From: Cyanobacteria bacterium OH_CBB_238
GTDB lineage: Bacteria > Cyanobacteriota > Vampirovibrionia > Gastranaerophilales > Gastranaerophilaceae
Direction: 5' to 3'
Assembly: GCA_023409995.1 (NCBI GenBank)
Contig: JAEYQN010000021.1
Coordinates: 1 to 16,890, forward strand
DNA: 16,890 nucleotides
A model generated the notes under the pieces. The model saw nothing but the letters and a program-made list of their open reading frames with translations, was not told where the DNA came from and ran no database searches. This document shows positions 1 to 7,168 of the stretch, piece by piece. Each line of letters opens with the position of its first letter. Positions within the stretch are counted from its first letter, which is position 1. Both the position numbers and the translations under genes were made by a program.

Positions 1-768
1 GAACTGAGACAATTTGAAAAAACTATCGAGTTCAAGAATGTTAATTTTTCCTATGAAAAAGATAAACTAGTTTTGAATAATTTGAACCTGACGGTTGCTA
101 AAGGTGAAACACTTGCAATCGTTGGAAATTCTGGTGGTGGGAAGTCAACTCTTGTTAATTTAATACCAAGGTTTTATGATGTGGATTCTGGGACTATTTG
201 TTTTGATGGTGTTGACTTAAAAAAATTCACTTTAGAGTCGTTAAGGGCAAATATATCAATGGTTTTTCAGGATAATTTCCTATTTGAAGGGACACTGAAG
301 GAAAATATATTGATGGGAAACCCCAGTGCCAGTGAAGACTTTATGAACCAAGTTATAGAAGCCGCTCATTTAAACGAGTTTTTAGATACCTTGCCTAATG
401 GTATAAATACTGAAATTGGAGAAAGAGGAATGACTCTCTCGGGTGGACAAAGGCAGAGAGTGGCTATTGCAAGAGCTATGATAAAAGATTCGCCTATTAT
501 TATTCTAGATGAAGCAACTTCAGCCTTGGATAATAAATCAGAAGCTATTGTTCAAAAAGCATTGGATAATCTAATGAAAAATAAGACAGTGTTTGTCATT
601 GCACATAGATTATCTACTATAAAAAATGCGGATAGAATAGCTGTTATCAATGAAGGATATTTGGTTGAACTTGGGACTCATGATGAGCTAATTTCTATAA
701 ACAATGGGCACTATAAAAAATTATACGAGATGCAGTTCTCTAAAACAGAGGATGTGATGGTAAATTAG
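1..768 (+). CDS. ABC exporter ATP-binding domain, MsbA type (3' part, 5' end outside window)
   Basis: This is the nucleotide-binding half of an exporter that couples ATP hydrolysis to moving a lipid, lipid-linked sugar or drug across the inner membrane. The reading frame is open from base 1, so the gene starts upstream and its membrane domain is missing here. Visible in order are the strand IEFKNVNFSY, a Walker A GNSGGGKST (nt 124-150), a Q-loop VFQDNFLFEGT, the signature LSGGQRQRVAIARA, a Walker B IIILDEATSALD and the H-loop IAHRLSTI. All catalytic residues are present. The domain ends with the usual exporter tail (GTHDELI, then YKKLYEMQF). The type of NBD and its position at the C-terminus fit a fused membrane-NBD half-transporter such as MsbA. 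The substrate cannot be told from this fragment. A TTG at 73 is not the true start, because homologous sequence continues upstream of it. Confidence 0.93.
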   Translation, partial: ELRQFEKTIEFKNVNFSYEKDKLVLNNLNLTVAKGETLAIVGNSGGGKSTLVNLIPRFYDVDSGTICFDGVDLKKFTLESLRANISMVFQDNFLFEGTLKENILMGNPSASEDFMNQVIEAAHLNEFLDTLPNGINTEIGERGMTLSGGQRQRVAIARAMIKDSPIIILDEATSALDNKSEAIVQKALDNLMKNKTVFVIAHRLSTIKNADRIAVINEGYLVELGTHDELISINNGHYKKLYEMQFSKTEDVMVN

Positions 769-793
769 TTAGTTTACAATAACTTAATATAAT
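765..793 (+). promoter_or_regulatory. Possible promoter before the uridine-kinase-like gene
   Basis: A perfect TATAAT lies at 788-793, about 34 bases before the ATG at 828. The matching -35 position holds only a poor TTAGTT (765-770). The 59-bp gap also carries a weak AGAAGA near 811-816 that could serve as a ribosome site. Such hexamers are common by chance in AT-rich DNA. Confidence 0.25.
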
Positions 794-827
794 AGCAATT
801 TTAAAAATTAGAAGATTTAATTAAAAC

Positions 828-1694
828 ATGCAAACTCTATTAGAAAAAGAAAACCAAGCTTATAATAAGATATCAAAACCAGATTTTTCAACAAGAACAG
901 GACGTGAATTTCTTGCATTTTTCTTGCAAACAAAATTTAAGCAGATACTGGCATATGATAAAAAAAGCGACACGCCTATATTTGTGCAGATTAAAGATGA
1001 TTTTATTGCCCGATTTACAAAGAGAATAATAAATCATCCAGACAAAAGAATTCTTGTTGGTCTTTGTGGTGAGTCTGCCAGTGGTAAAACTACCATATGT
1101 AATACGATAAAGAATTCTACAGAAAAACTAAATATGCCTGTAGAAATTATAAGTTCCGATAATTATTTTAATGATATTTCGGAGCTTATTAATATACATG
1201 GTAATTTTGATGCTTTATTGGAAAGTGGCTATGATGTTGATGCTCCTTCTAATTTTCTACTAAAGCAATTACGTGAAGATTTGGAAACATTATCAAGTGG
1301 GGTAGATGTTAAAACTCCAGAATATTTGATTAATGGAAGCGGCGTTAATGTACCTAAGTCTTTGCCTGCAAAATCTCAAAAAATAATTGTTGTAGAGGGC
1401 ATGGCCTCTATGTATGGGGAAGTTCCTGAGGTCTTAGATGTAAAGGTCTATGTTGATATAGATAGAAATACCCAAGAGAAATGGTTTATTGAAAGAGCGG
1501 CGACAAGAAATCAGAATTATGAAAATGCTCTAAAACAACTTATGTATGTTCGGGAAGCCTCAGAAAAATATATCTTACCGAAAAAAGAAAATGCAGATAT
1601 TATTATTAATGGAACAGCCTCTTTGGATTACTTCAGACAAATATTGGAGTATATTCATTTAATTACTAATTCTTTTCAATCTCAAGAAAATTAG
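828..1694 (+). CDS. Uridine kinase / phosphoribulokinase-family P-loop kinase
   Basis: This is a P-loop kinase of the uridine kinase / phosphoribulokinase family, 288 residues. The core begins near residue 75 with the Walker A GESASGKTT (81-89), followed by SSDNYF (109-114). In that motif D111 matches the catalytic aspartate of the DxYY motif in uridine kinases. Next come a segment resembling the family's substrate region (YDVDAPSNFLL, then VDVKTPEY), IIVVEGMASMYG as the Walker-B-like strand, and KVYVDIDRN. The expected role is phosphorylation of uridine or cytidine in pyrimidine salvage. However, bacterial Udk is about 210 residues, and this protein has an extra N-terminal part of about 75 residues with no recognised motif, so the substrate is uncertain. 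The last 29 bases overlap the tail of the convergent miaA gene, leaving no room for a terminator between them. Confidence 0.75.
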   Translation: MQTLLEKENQAYNKISKPDFSTRTGREFLAFFLQTKFKQILAYDKKSDTPIFVQIKDDFIARFTKRIINHPDKRILVGLCGESASGKTTICNTIKNSTEKLNMPVEIISSDNYFNDISELINIHGNFDALLESGYDVDAPSNFLLKQLREDLETLSSGVDVKTPEYLINGSGVNVPKSLPAKSQKIIVVEGMASMYGEVPEVLDVKVYVDIDRNTQEKWFIERAATRNQNYENALKQLMYVREASEKYILPKKENADIIINGTASLDYFRQILEYIHLITNSFQSQEN

Positions 1695-2598
1695 TACAAA
1701 GAGTAAGCGCAGACTTGCAAAGTTGTTCCTCTGCTAATTCATCAATATTTAGCCAATTAATATTTTTATTTGCCCTAAACCAGCTTAATTGTCTTTTTAT
1801 ATATCTTCTTGTGTTTTGTTGTATCTTTTCAATGGAATAATTTAAATCGCATTCTTTTTTTATATATGGTATCAGCTCGTTGTAGCCTATTGTTGAGTTA
1901 TATATAGGCAGCATTCCATACTTACCAACAAGATACTCAAATTCGGAAAGTAGTCCATCTTCAATCATTTTGTTTACTCTTAGATTTGCTCTATTATATA
2001 GAAATTCTCTATTATTTGCATTTAAACCTATCCATAAGACATCGTATTCAGATTCTTTTATCCCCTGCGATTCCGACATTGTTTGATTTAGTGTTTTGCA
2101 TACTTCTAAGGCTCTGATTATTTTTACTTTATTATTAAAATGTATTTTTGTGGCCATTTCTGGGTCAATCTTTTGTAACTCTTTATATAAAACCTCAGTG
2201 TTTATTTGCTCTAGCTCTTTTCTTAGTTCATAATTTGGAGCTACTTTGGGAGGGGCATAATTTTCTAGTAGGATTCTAAAGTATAAGCCGGTTCCTCCTA
2301 CAACAATCGGTATTTTATTTTTGCCGCATATTATCTTTATTGCTTTATTTGCACAATCAGAAAACTCTGTCACGCTGTATTCTTCAGGCGGAGTGACTGC
2401 ATCTATACAGTGATGAATTATTCCCGAACGTTCTTCGTTTGTTGGCTTTGCTGTGGCAATATTCATCTCTGAATAAATCTGCCTAGAATCAGCAGATATT
2501 ATTTCTCCGTTAAGGTGTTTGGCCAAATAAATAGATAGATTAGTTTTGCCCGAGGCACTCGGACCCACTATCGCAATGATTTTCTTTTTTTTCGTCAT
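1666..2598 (-). CDS. miaA: tRNA dimethylallyltransferase MiaA
   Basis: MiaA transfers a dimethylallyl group to N6 of A37 in tRNAs that read codons starting with U. The product has 310 residues, normal for the family. It shows the P-loop GPSASGKT (12-19), the DSRQIY motif (37-42) that binds the target adenine, the region HHCIDAVTPPEEYSV, GGTGLY (101-106), STIGYNEL, and the C-terminal TRRYIKRQLSWFR that contacts tRNA. The start is fixed by the P-loop lying 11 residues in, as usual. No Shine-Dalgarno sequence is visible before the ATG. The first 59 bases lie inside the 3' end of the upstream membrane-protein gene in another frame, so translation is probably coupled to that gene. The stop end overlaps the convergent kinase gene by 29 bases. 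Confidence 0.96.
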   Translation of the reverse strand: MTKKKKIIAIVGPSASGKTNLSIYLAKHLNGEIISADSRQIYSEMNIATAKPTNEERSGIIHHCIDAVTPPEEYSVTEFSDCANKAIKIICGKNKIPIVVGGTGLYFRILLENYAPPKVAPNYELRKELEQINTEVLYKELQKIDPEMATKIHFNNKVKIIRALEVCKTLNQTMSESQGIKESEYDVLWIGLNANNREFLYNRANLRVNKMIEDGLLSEFEYLVGKYGMLPIYNSTIGYNELIPYIKKECDLNYSIEKIQQNTRRYIKRQLSWFRANKNINWLNIDELAEEQLCKSALTLCTNFLEIEKN

Positions 2599-3415
2599 AA
2601 TATAAAAATACTAACACCATATAATAGCTTACATAAAATAAAAATAATGCTAATGATAATATCGATAACAGCATATTTTGGGCAAATATTATATTTATAA
2701 AAAATAATACTAGATTCAAAAAGGCTAAGAATAAAAATACAGCCATAGCTCCTAAGAAGTTTTTAACTATAAAACTGATATTTAAATATAAGGCTTTTAG
2801 AGGGTTTTTTGTATCACATACAATTACTGCTCCAAAAAATAAAGACAGAAAAGAAAAAACATAATGCCCTATAGAGAATAATAACAACCATTTAAGATAG
2901 AAAACGGTCTGGGCAGGAATAATCAATCCATCTTTTGCAGTTTGAATATCAGTTGCTGATATAGGAGAGTAGAGTGCCTTCAGTGTTTTATCATTTAGGT
3001 CTAAATGGCCAATGTAATGCACTCCTATTTTGTAAATAACAAATACAGTAATAAACAAAATGACTATGTATAAAATAATAGAAAGTAACATTGGGATACA
3101 AAATTCTCCGACCCCAGTAAAAAATTCTTTTAATAATGATATAGATGCAAGCGCTTTTTCTTCAGGAGTTTTGTAAGCCTGATTCTTTCTAACAACCGCA
3201 AGCTTTATTATATAATACCATCCTGCCAAAAATGCTGAAGATAACAAAAAAACTGTTAATAATGTAAATAATCCTTTGTTTGTTTGTAGTGTCTGTTGTC
3301 CTTGAACGAAAGGATCCATCACAAGACCAGCAATTAACCAAAAAATTATAAGTGGCTGGATAATTATTACATTATCTTTTAATATTTCTGCTGCTTGCTT
3401 AAATATCTTAATCAT
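2540..3415 (-). CDS. Hypothetical integral membrane protein, about six helices
   Basis: I do not recognise this 291-residue protein. It is very hydrophobic. Likely membrane segments lie at about 15-33, 50-74, 104-130, 170-200, 218-244 and 247-272. A polar loop of about 40 residues (131-169, with HLDLNDKTLKALYSPISAT) sits between the third and fourth, and a charged stretch (76-97) between the second and third. No cysteine pair, catalytic motif or transporter signature stands out. The C-terminal tail (273-291) is hydrophilic and is encoded by the DNA that also encodes the start and P-loop of MiaA. The two genes share a transcript and their link is probably translational rather than functional. 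The general look (a chain of helices with short amphipathic links) resembles uncharacterised DUF-type membrane proteins, but no family can be assigned by eye. Confidence 0.75.
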   Translation of the reverse strand: MIKIFKQAAEILKDNVIIIQPLIIFWLIAGLVMDPFVQGQQTLQTNKGLFTLLTVFLLSSAFLAGWYYIIKLAVVRKNQAYKTPEEKALASISLLKEFFTGVGEFCIPMLLSIILYIVILFITVFVIYKIGVHYIGHLDLNDKTLKALYSPISATDIQTAKDGLIIPAQTVFYLKWLLLFSIGHYVFSFLSLFFGAVIVCDTKNPLKALYLNISFIVKNFLGAMAVFLFLAFLNLVLFFINIIFAQNMLLSILSLALFLFYVSYYMVLVFLYYDEKKENHCDSGSECLGQN

Positions 3416-3424
3416 AATGTCTGA

Positions 3425-3430
3425 ATTATA
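3425..3430 (-). promoter_or_regulatory. -10 box (TATAAT) very close to the membrane-protein start
   Basis: On the minus strand a perfect TATAAT is followed by nine bases and then the ATG at 3413-3415. Transcription from it would begin within about three bases of the start codon, giving an almost leaderless mRNA. No good -35 hexamer is seen 16-18 bases upstream. It could instead be a chance match in AT-rich DNA. Confidence 0.35.
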
Positions 3431-3532
3431 TCATAGAAAGATGATTAACCATATATACATGTTGCTATTTATACATACATAATAAACTCATTCGATACAA
3501 AAAGTAATGAAATGGTAACAAATATAATAAAC

Positions 3533-3559
3533 TTGTTATTTTTTTGGTAAAATTATAGA
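3533..3559 (+). promoter_or_regulatory. Possible promoter of the glycosyltransferase-yidC-queA unit
   Basis: TTGTTA (3533-3538) and TATAGA (3554-3559) are separated by 15 bases, a little short of the ideal 17. The implied transcript starts about 20 bases before the ATG at 3587. An AGGG at 3575-3578 lies eight bases before that ATG and would serve as its ribosome-binding site. The 171-bp space between the divergent genes holds nothing else that I can name. Confidence 0.35.
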
Positions 3560-3586
3560 AGATTATATTGATGCAGGGATTAGGGG

Positions 3587-4918
3587 ATGAGAGAGAGAAT
3601 AGCTTTACTGATGATTATTACCTGTTTGTGGGTATTCTTGTTTATATTCCAAAATTACTTTAACACCTTTTGGGCTATCGTAACGCTAATGCTTTTTATG
3701 ACTATTTATACTATATACATGCAAATAGCATTTAAGCACCAAGTCAGGAAGAAAAGAAAAAATCCACCTGTTATTAATGAGTCATATAAACCTTTTGTGT
3801 CTATTATGATACCGGCTCACAATGAAGCAACTGTTATTCATAAAACTATTGAGAATGTTTTGCAACTTAATTATGAGAACTATGAAGTTATTGTAATTGA
3901 TGATAGAAGTGATGATGATACAGCTGTTATTATAAAAGAATTAAGCAATAAATATGAAAAAGTAGAAGCATTAGTAAGAGATAAAAGTGCTTTTCCCGGA
4001 AAATCTGCTGTTTTAAACGATGCTATGAAAATAGCTAAAGGTGAAGCTATTTTGGTTTTTGATGCAGATGCAAGAATAGAGCCGAATTTTCTTAAGGATT
4101 TGGTTCCTGCTCTTGAACCTGATGATGTAGGGGCTGTTCAAGCAAGAAAAGTTATTGCGAATAGAGCACATAATTTTTTAACTAAGTGTCAAGATAATGA
4201 AATGGCTTTGGATACTCACTTTCAAGTTGGCCGAGATGCTGTAAAAGGTGCGGTTGAATTAAGAGGAAATGGTGAGTTGATTAAAAGAACAGCTCTAAAT
4301 GATATTGAAGGTTGGAATAATTACACTATTACTGACGATTTAGATATGTCAACAAGGTTGCATATAAAAGGTTGGGATGTTCGTTTTTGCCCGGATGTTT
4401 GTGTCTATGAAGAAGGTGTATTAGCTTATTGGCCTTTGGTAAGACAAAGAAGAAGATGGATAGAGGGTAGTATTAGAAGATATCTTGAGCATTTTACAGA
4501 AGTTTTAACTTCAAAAGAGATTTCTTTACGTGTAAGTTTAGACATGACTGCTTATATATCTGAATTTATTCTGCCATTTTGGTTGATGTCTGAAATATGT
4601 TTCCAGATTTTTAGGTTTGTTAAAGGTTACGATAATCAGATATTATCTTCTTGTGCTTTGGCTGTCGCAATGTGTGCTTTCTTCACTTCAGCACTGTTGT
4701 ACAGTTTAAGGAAGTATAATAAATTAAAATTGATGCAGAATATATGGCAGTCTGTTCAAACCTGTCTGTATATAGTAGTGCTTTGGTTCCCAATCGTAGT
4801 GTTTATTGTTTTTAAAATAATATTTGCAAAAAAGACAATGGATTGGGGAAAAACAGCTCATGGTGTATTGGAACCAGCTCAGATTCTTGTTCAAGAATCC
4901 GTAACACAAGAAGTATAA
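3587..4918 (+). CDS. Membrane-bound family 2 glycosyltransferase (processive type)
   Basis: This is a 443-residue glycosyltransferase of family GT2 that probably builds or extends an envelope polysaccharide or glycolipid at the cytoplasmic face. Two N-terminal helices (about 7-24 and 27-48) precede a GT-A catalytic domain (70-295). That domain shows VSIMIPAHNE (71-80), VIVIDDRSDDDT (101-112), a DADA metal site (159-162), the acceptor segment RGNGELIKR (226-234), TDDLDM (249-254) with the likely catalytic base, and QRRRW (287-291). The Q-x-x-R-W motif is typical of processive synthases such as PgaC/IcaA, hyaluronan and cellulose synthases. Three C-terminal helices follow (about 320-345, 352-374 and 390-413), then a motif MDWGKTAHG. 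No PilZ domain is present. The product cannot be named from the sequence. yidC follows 71 bases downstream. Confidence 0.88.
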   Translation: MRERIALLMIITCLWVFLFIFQNYFNTFWAIVTLMLFMTIYTIYMQIAFKHQVRKKRKNPPVINESYKPFVSIMIPAHNEATVIHKTIENVLQLNYENYEVIVIDDRSDDDTAVIIKELSNKYEKVEALVRDKSAFPGKSAVLNDAMKIAKGEAILVFDADARIEPNFLKDLVPALEPDDVGAVQARKVIANRAHNFLTKCQDNEMALDTHFQVGRDAVKGAVELRGNGELIKRTALNDIEGWNNYTITDDLDMSTRLHIKGWDVRFCPDVCVYEEGVLAYWPLVRQRRRWIEGSIRRYLEHFTEVLTSKEISLRVSLDMTAYISEFILPFWLMSEICFQIFRFVKGYDNQILSSCALAVAMCAFFTSALLYSLRKYNKLKLMQNIWQSVQTCLYIVVLWFPIVVFIVFKIIFAKKTMDWGKTAHGVLEPAQILVQESVTQEV

Positions 4919-4973
4919 TGTGGATAAATTATTTTATTCGACATAGAATATTTAGTATAACTAGGCTTTTAAA

Positions 4974-4980
4974 AGAGAGG
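4974..4980 (+). promoter_or_regulatory. Ribosome-binding site fixing the GTG start of yidC
   Basis: AGAGAGG ends nine bases before the GTG at 4990. This purine-rich match supports GTG as the real start, since no in-frame ATG lies near it and the first membrane segment begins soon after. Confidence 0.6.
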
Positions 4981-4989
4981 AAATAAATA

Positions 4990-6120
4990 GTGGATTTCAC
5001 GGTATTAACAGTTGAGGCATTAAAATCACTAAGCCTTATGGTTGGTAGTTATGGTTTGGCAATTATATTGCTCACAATTGCAATTAGAATTGCTCTTTGG
5101 CCATTAAATGTATCTCAACAGCGTTCAATGAAAAAAATGCAAGTTTTACAACCTAAAATGAAAATGATTCAAGACAGGTATAAAAGCGACCCTCAGCAGA
5201 TGCAAGCGAAGATGATGGAGTTTTATAAAGAGAATAAATTCAATCCAATGTCAGGGTGTTTGCCATTACTTCTTCAAATGCCTGTTTTTATTCTTTTATA
5301 TTCGGCTTTAATGAGCCCTCAATTCATACAAGTTGCAGGTGATTCTAAATTCCTCTTTATAAATCGTTTGGATGCAACAATGAAAGGACAAGTTGGCAAA
5401 CCTTTTGATGGAACCTTCAATGCTTCAGGACATGATTCATTCTCTACCCCTAAGCATATTACATTGTATATTGGTGACAAGGTCTATAAGGAGGCTGAAT
5501 TTACTCGTCAAGCTAAAAAGAATGCAGTTGCAATACAAGGTGATATTGTCCCAGGACAAAATATTGAGTTTAAAATTAGACAAGATGATATTAATGAATC
5601 ATTTACGAATTTAGCAAAAATTACAAAAGCAGAAGCAGATATTGTAGATCGTAATACTAGAGAAGCTGAAAGAATTACGTTTATAAAGCAAGGCGATTTA
5701 TTCCTCGCTTCAGTGCCTACTGTTCCTATCAAATCAAACTTTAACTTTGATGTATTTATTTTAGTTGCAATTTTTGGGGCGACAATGTTTGTTTCTCAAA
5801 AAATAATGATGGCTACAACTGCTTCAACTTCTATGGACCCAAATCAGGCTGCTATGCAAAAAACAATGGGTACAATGATGCCTATAATGTTGACGGCTAC
5901 TTTTATATTTATTCCTATTCCAGCAGGGGTATTGTTGTATATGATTGTTAGTAATGTTATTCAAGTATTACAAACTGTTGTTATAAATAAACAAATAGAC
6001 GATGAAGAGAGCAAAAAGAATTCTGCAAAGTCTGGTGTAGCTGCAATGGGCGCAAAAAAAATTAAAGCTAAAGAAGTTGTAACTGTTGATAATCAGGAGC
6101 CATCTATAGAGGGTGAATAG
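4990..6120 (+). CDS. yidC: Membrane protein insertase YidC/Oxa1 family
   Basis: YidC inserts and folds proteins in the inner membrane, alone or with SecYEG. The protein has 376 residues and starts with GTG. The first core helix (about 18-40, LAIILLTIAIRIALWPLN) carries R33, matching the conserved arginine of the hydrophilic groove. It is followed by a charged cytoplasmic hairpin with QPKMKMIQDRYKSDPQQM, then NPMSGCLPLLLQMPVFILLYSAL (second helix, split here as residues 85-107). The third helix is at about 253-274, and the last region spans 295-332. There is no large P1 domain before the core, as in Gram-positive and cyanobacterial forms. Between the second and third helices lies a hydrophilic block of about 120 residues (127-248), rich in strand-like sequence, which would sit outside the cytoplasm. 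The tail is basic. queA starts eight bases after the stop. Confidence 0.92.
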   Translation: MDFTVLTVEALKSLSLMVGSYGLAIILLTIAIRIALWPLNVSQQRSMKKMQVLQPKMKMIQDRYKSDPQQMQAKMMEFYKENKFNPMSGCLPLLLQMPVFILLYSALMSPQFIQVAGDSKFLFINRLDATMKGQVGKPFDGTFNASGHDSFSTPKHITLYIGDKVYKEAEFTRQAKKNAVAIQGDIVPGQNIEFKIRQDDINESFTNLAKITKAEADIVDRNTREAERITFIKQGDLFLASVPTVPIKSNFNFDVFILVAIFGATMFVSQKIMMATTASTSMDPNQAAMQKTMGTMMPIMLTATFIFIPIPAGVLLYMIVSNVIQVLQTVVINKQIDDEESKKNSAKSGVAAMGAKKIKAKEVVTVDNQEPSIEGE

Positions 6121-6128
6121 TTCCAAAT

Positions 6129-7166
6129 ATGCATTTATCAGATTTTGATTATAACTTACCTAAAGAATTAATAGCTCAAGTACCATCACAAAAGAGAGAT
6201 ACCTCAAAAATGATGGTACTTGATCATTCAACTAAAACAATTGATGATAAATTCTTTTACAATATAATTGATTACTTGGATGAGAACGACCTGCTTGTTT
6301 TGAATAATACAAAGGTTATTCCCGCCAGGTTGTTTGGGCATAAAGATACAGGAGCCCTAATTGAAGTTTTTCTTATAAAAGAAGTTGAGCCAAAAATTTG
6401 GTCTGCTCTTATAAAACCATCTAAAAGAATAAGAGAAAATACTGAGATATTTATTTCTGATGCTTTAATTGTAAGGCCTATAAAGCGGCAAGATGATATG
6501 TGGCTTGTTGAGTTACTTTACGATGGAAATCTCTACGAAATATTAGATGATGTAGGAAATCTTCCTCTGCCGCCATATATAGAGAGAAAGCTTTCTTGTG
6601 AAGATCTAAAGAAGTTCGACTATGATCGTTACCAAACTGTTTATGCTGAAAAAGAAGGTTCTGTTGCTGCACCGACAGCAGGTCTGCATTTTACACAAGA
6701 AATACTACAAAAGCTCACGAAAAAGGGAATTTCATATTGCTTTGTAAACTTGAATGTCGGACTTGGGACTTTTAAGCCTGTTTCCTGTGAAAATATTTTA
6801 GAGCACAAAATGCATTCTGAGTCTTTTGAAATTTCTCAAGAAACTGCGGATATAATAAATACAGCAAAATCTCAAGGTAAAAATATAGTTGCGGTTGGCA
6901 CAACAAGCGTTAGAACATTAGAAACGGCAATGAATAAATATGGTAAGATTTCAGCTGTTAATGATGCTTCTGAATTGTTTATCTATCCTGGGTATAAATT
7001 TAAAATTGTAGACAAAATTATAACAAATTTTCACTTGCCTAAATCTACTCTTATTATGTTGGTTAGTGCATTTGCAGGTAAAGACTTTATTTTTGATGCA
7101 TACAATCACGCCATAAATAATCAATATAGATTTTTCAGCTATGGTGATTGTATGTTAATAAAGTAA
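6129..7166 (+). CDS. queA: S-adenosylmethionine:tRNA ribosyltransferase-isomerase QueA
   Basis: QueA adds the ribosyl part of S-adenosylmethionine to 7-aminomethyl-7-deazaguanine at the tRNA wobble position, giving epoxyqueuosine, the second-to-last step in queuosine synthesis. The product has 345 residues, full length. Signature motifs are LPKELIAQVP (10-19), NNTKVIPARL (59-68), GSVAAPTAGLHFT (177-189), VGLGTFKPV (210-218), HKMHSE (226-231), VGTTSVRTLE, TNFHLPKSTL and the C-terminal YRFFSYGDCML. The start lies eight bases after yidC with only a distant GAGGG (6109-6113) as ribosome site, so it is probably co-transcribed with yidC and perhaps translated by coupling. Its stop is two bases from the stop of the convergent proA gene. 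Confidence 0.97.
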   Translation: MHLSDFDYNLPKELIAQVPSQKRDTSKMMVLDHSTKTIDDKFFYNIIDYLDENDLLVLNNTKVIPARLFGHKDTGALIEVFLIKEVEPKIWSALIKPSKRIRENTEIFISDALIVRPIKRQDDMWLVELLYDGNLYEILDDVGNLPLPPYIERKLSCEDLKKFDYDRYQTVYAEKEGSVAAPTAGLHFTQEILQKLTKKGISYCFVNLNVGLGTFKPVSCENILEHKMHSESFEISQETADIINTAKSQGKNIVAVGTTSVRTLETAMNKYGKISAVNDASELFIYPGYKFKIVDKIITNFHLPKSTLIMLVSAFAGKDFIFDAYNHAINNQYRFFSYGDCMLIK

Positions 7167-7168
7167 AC

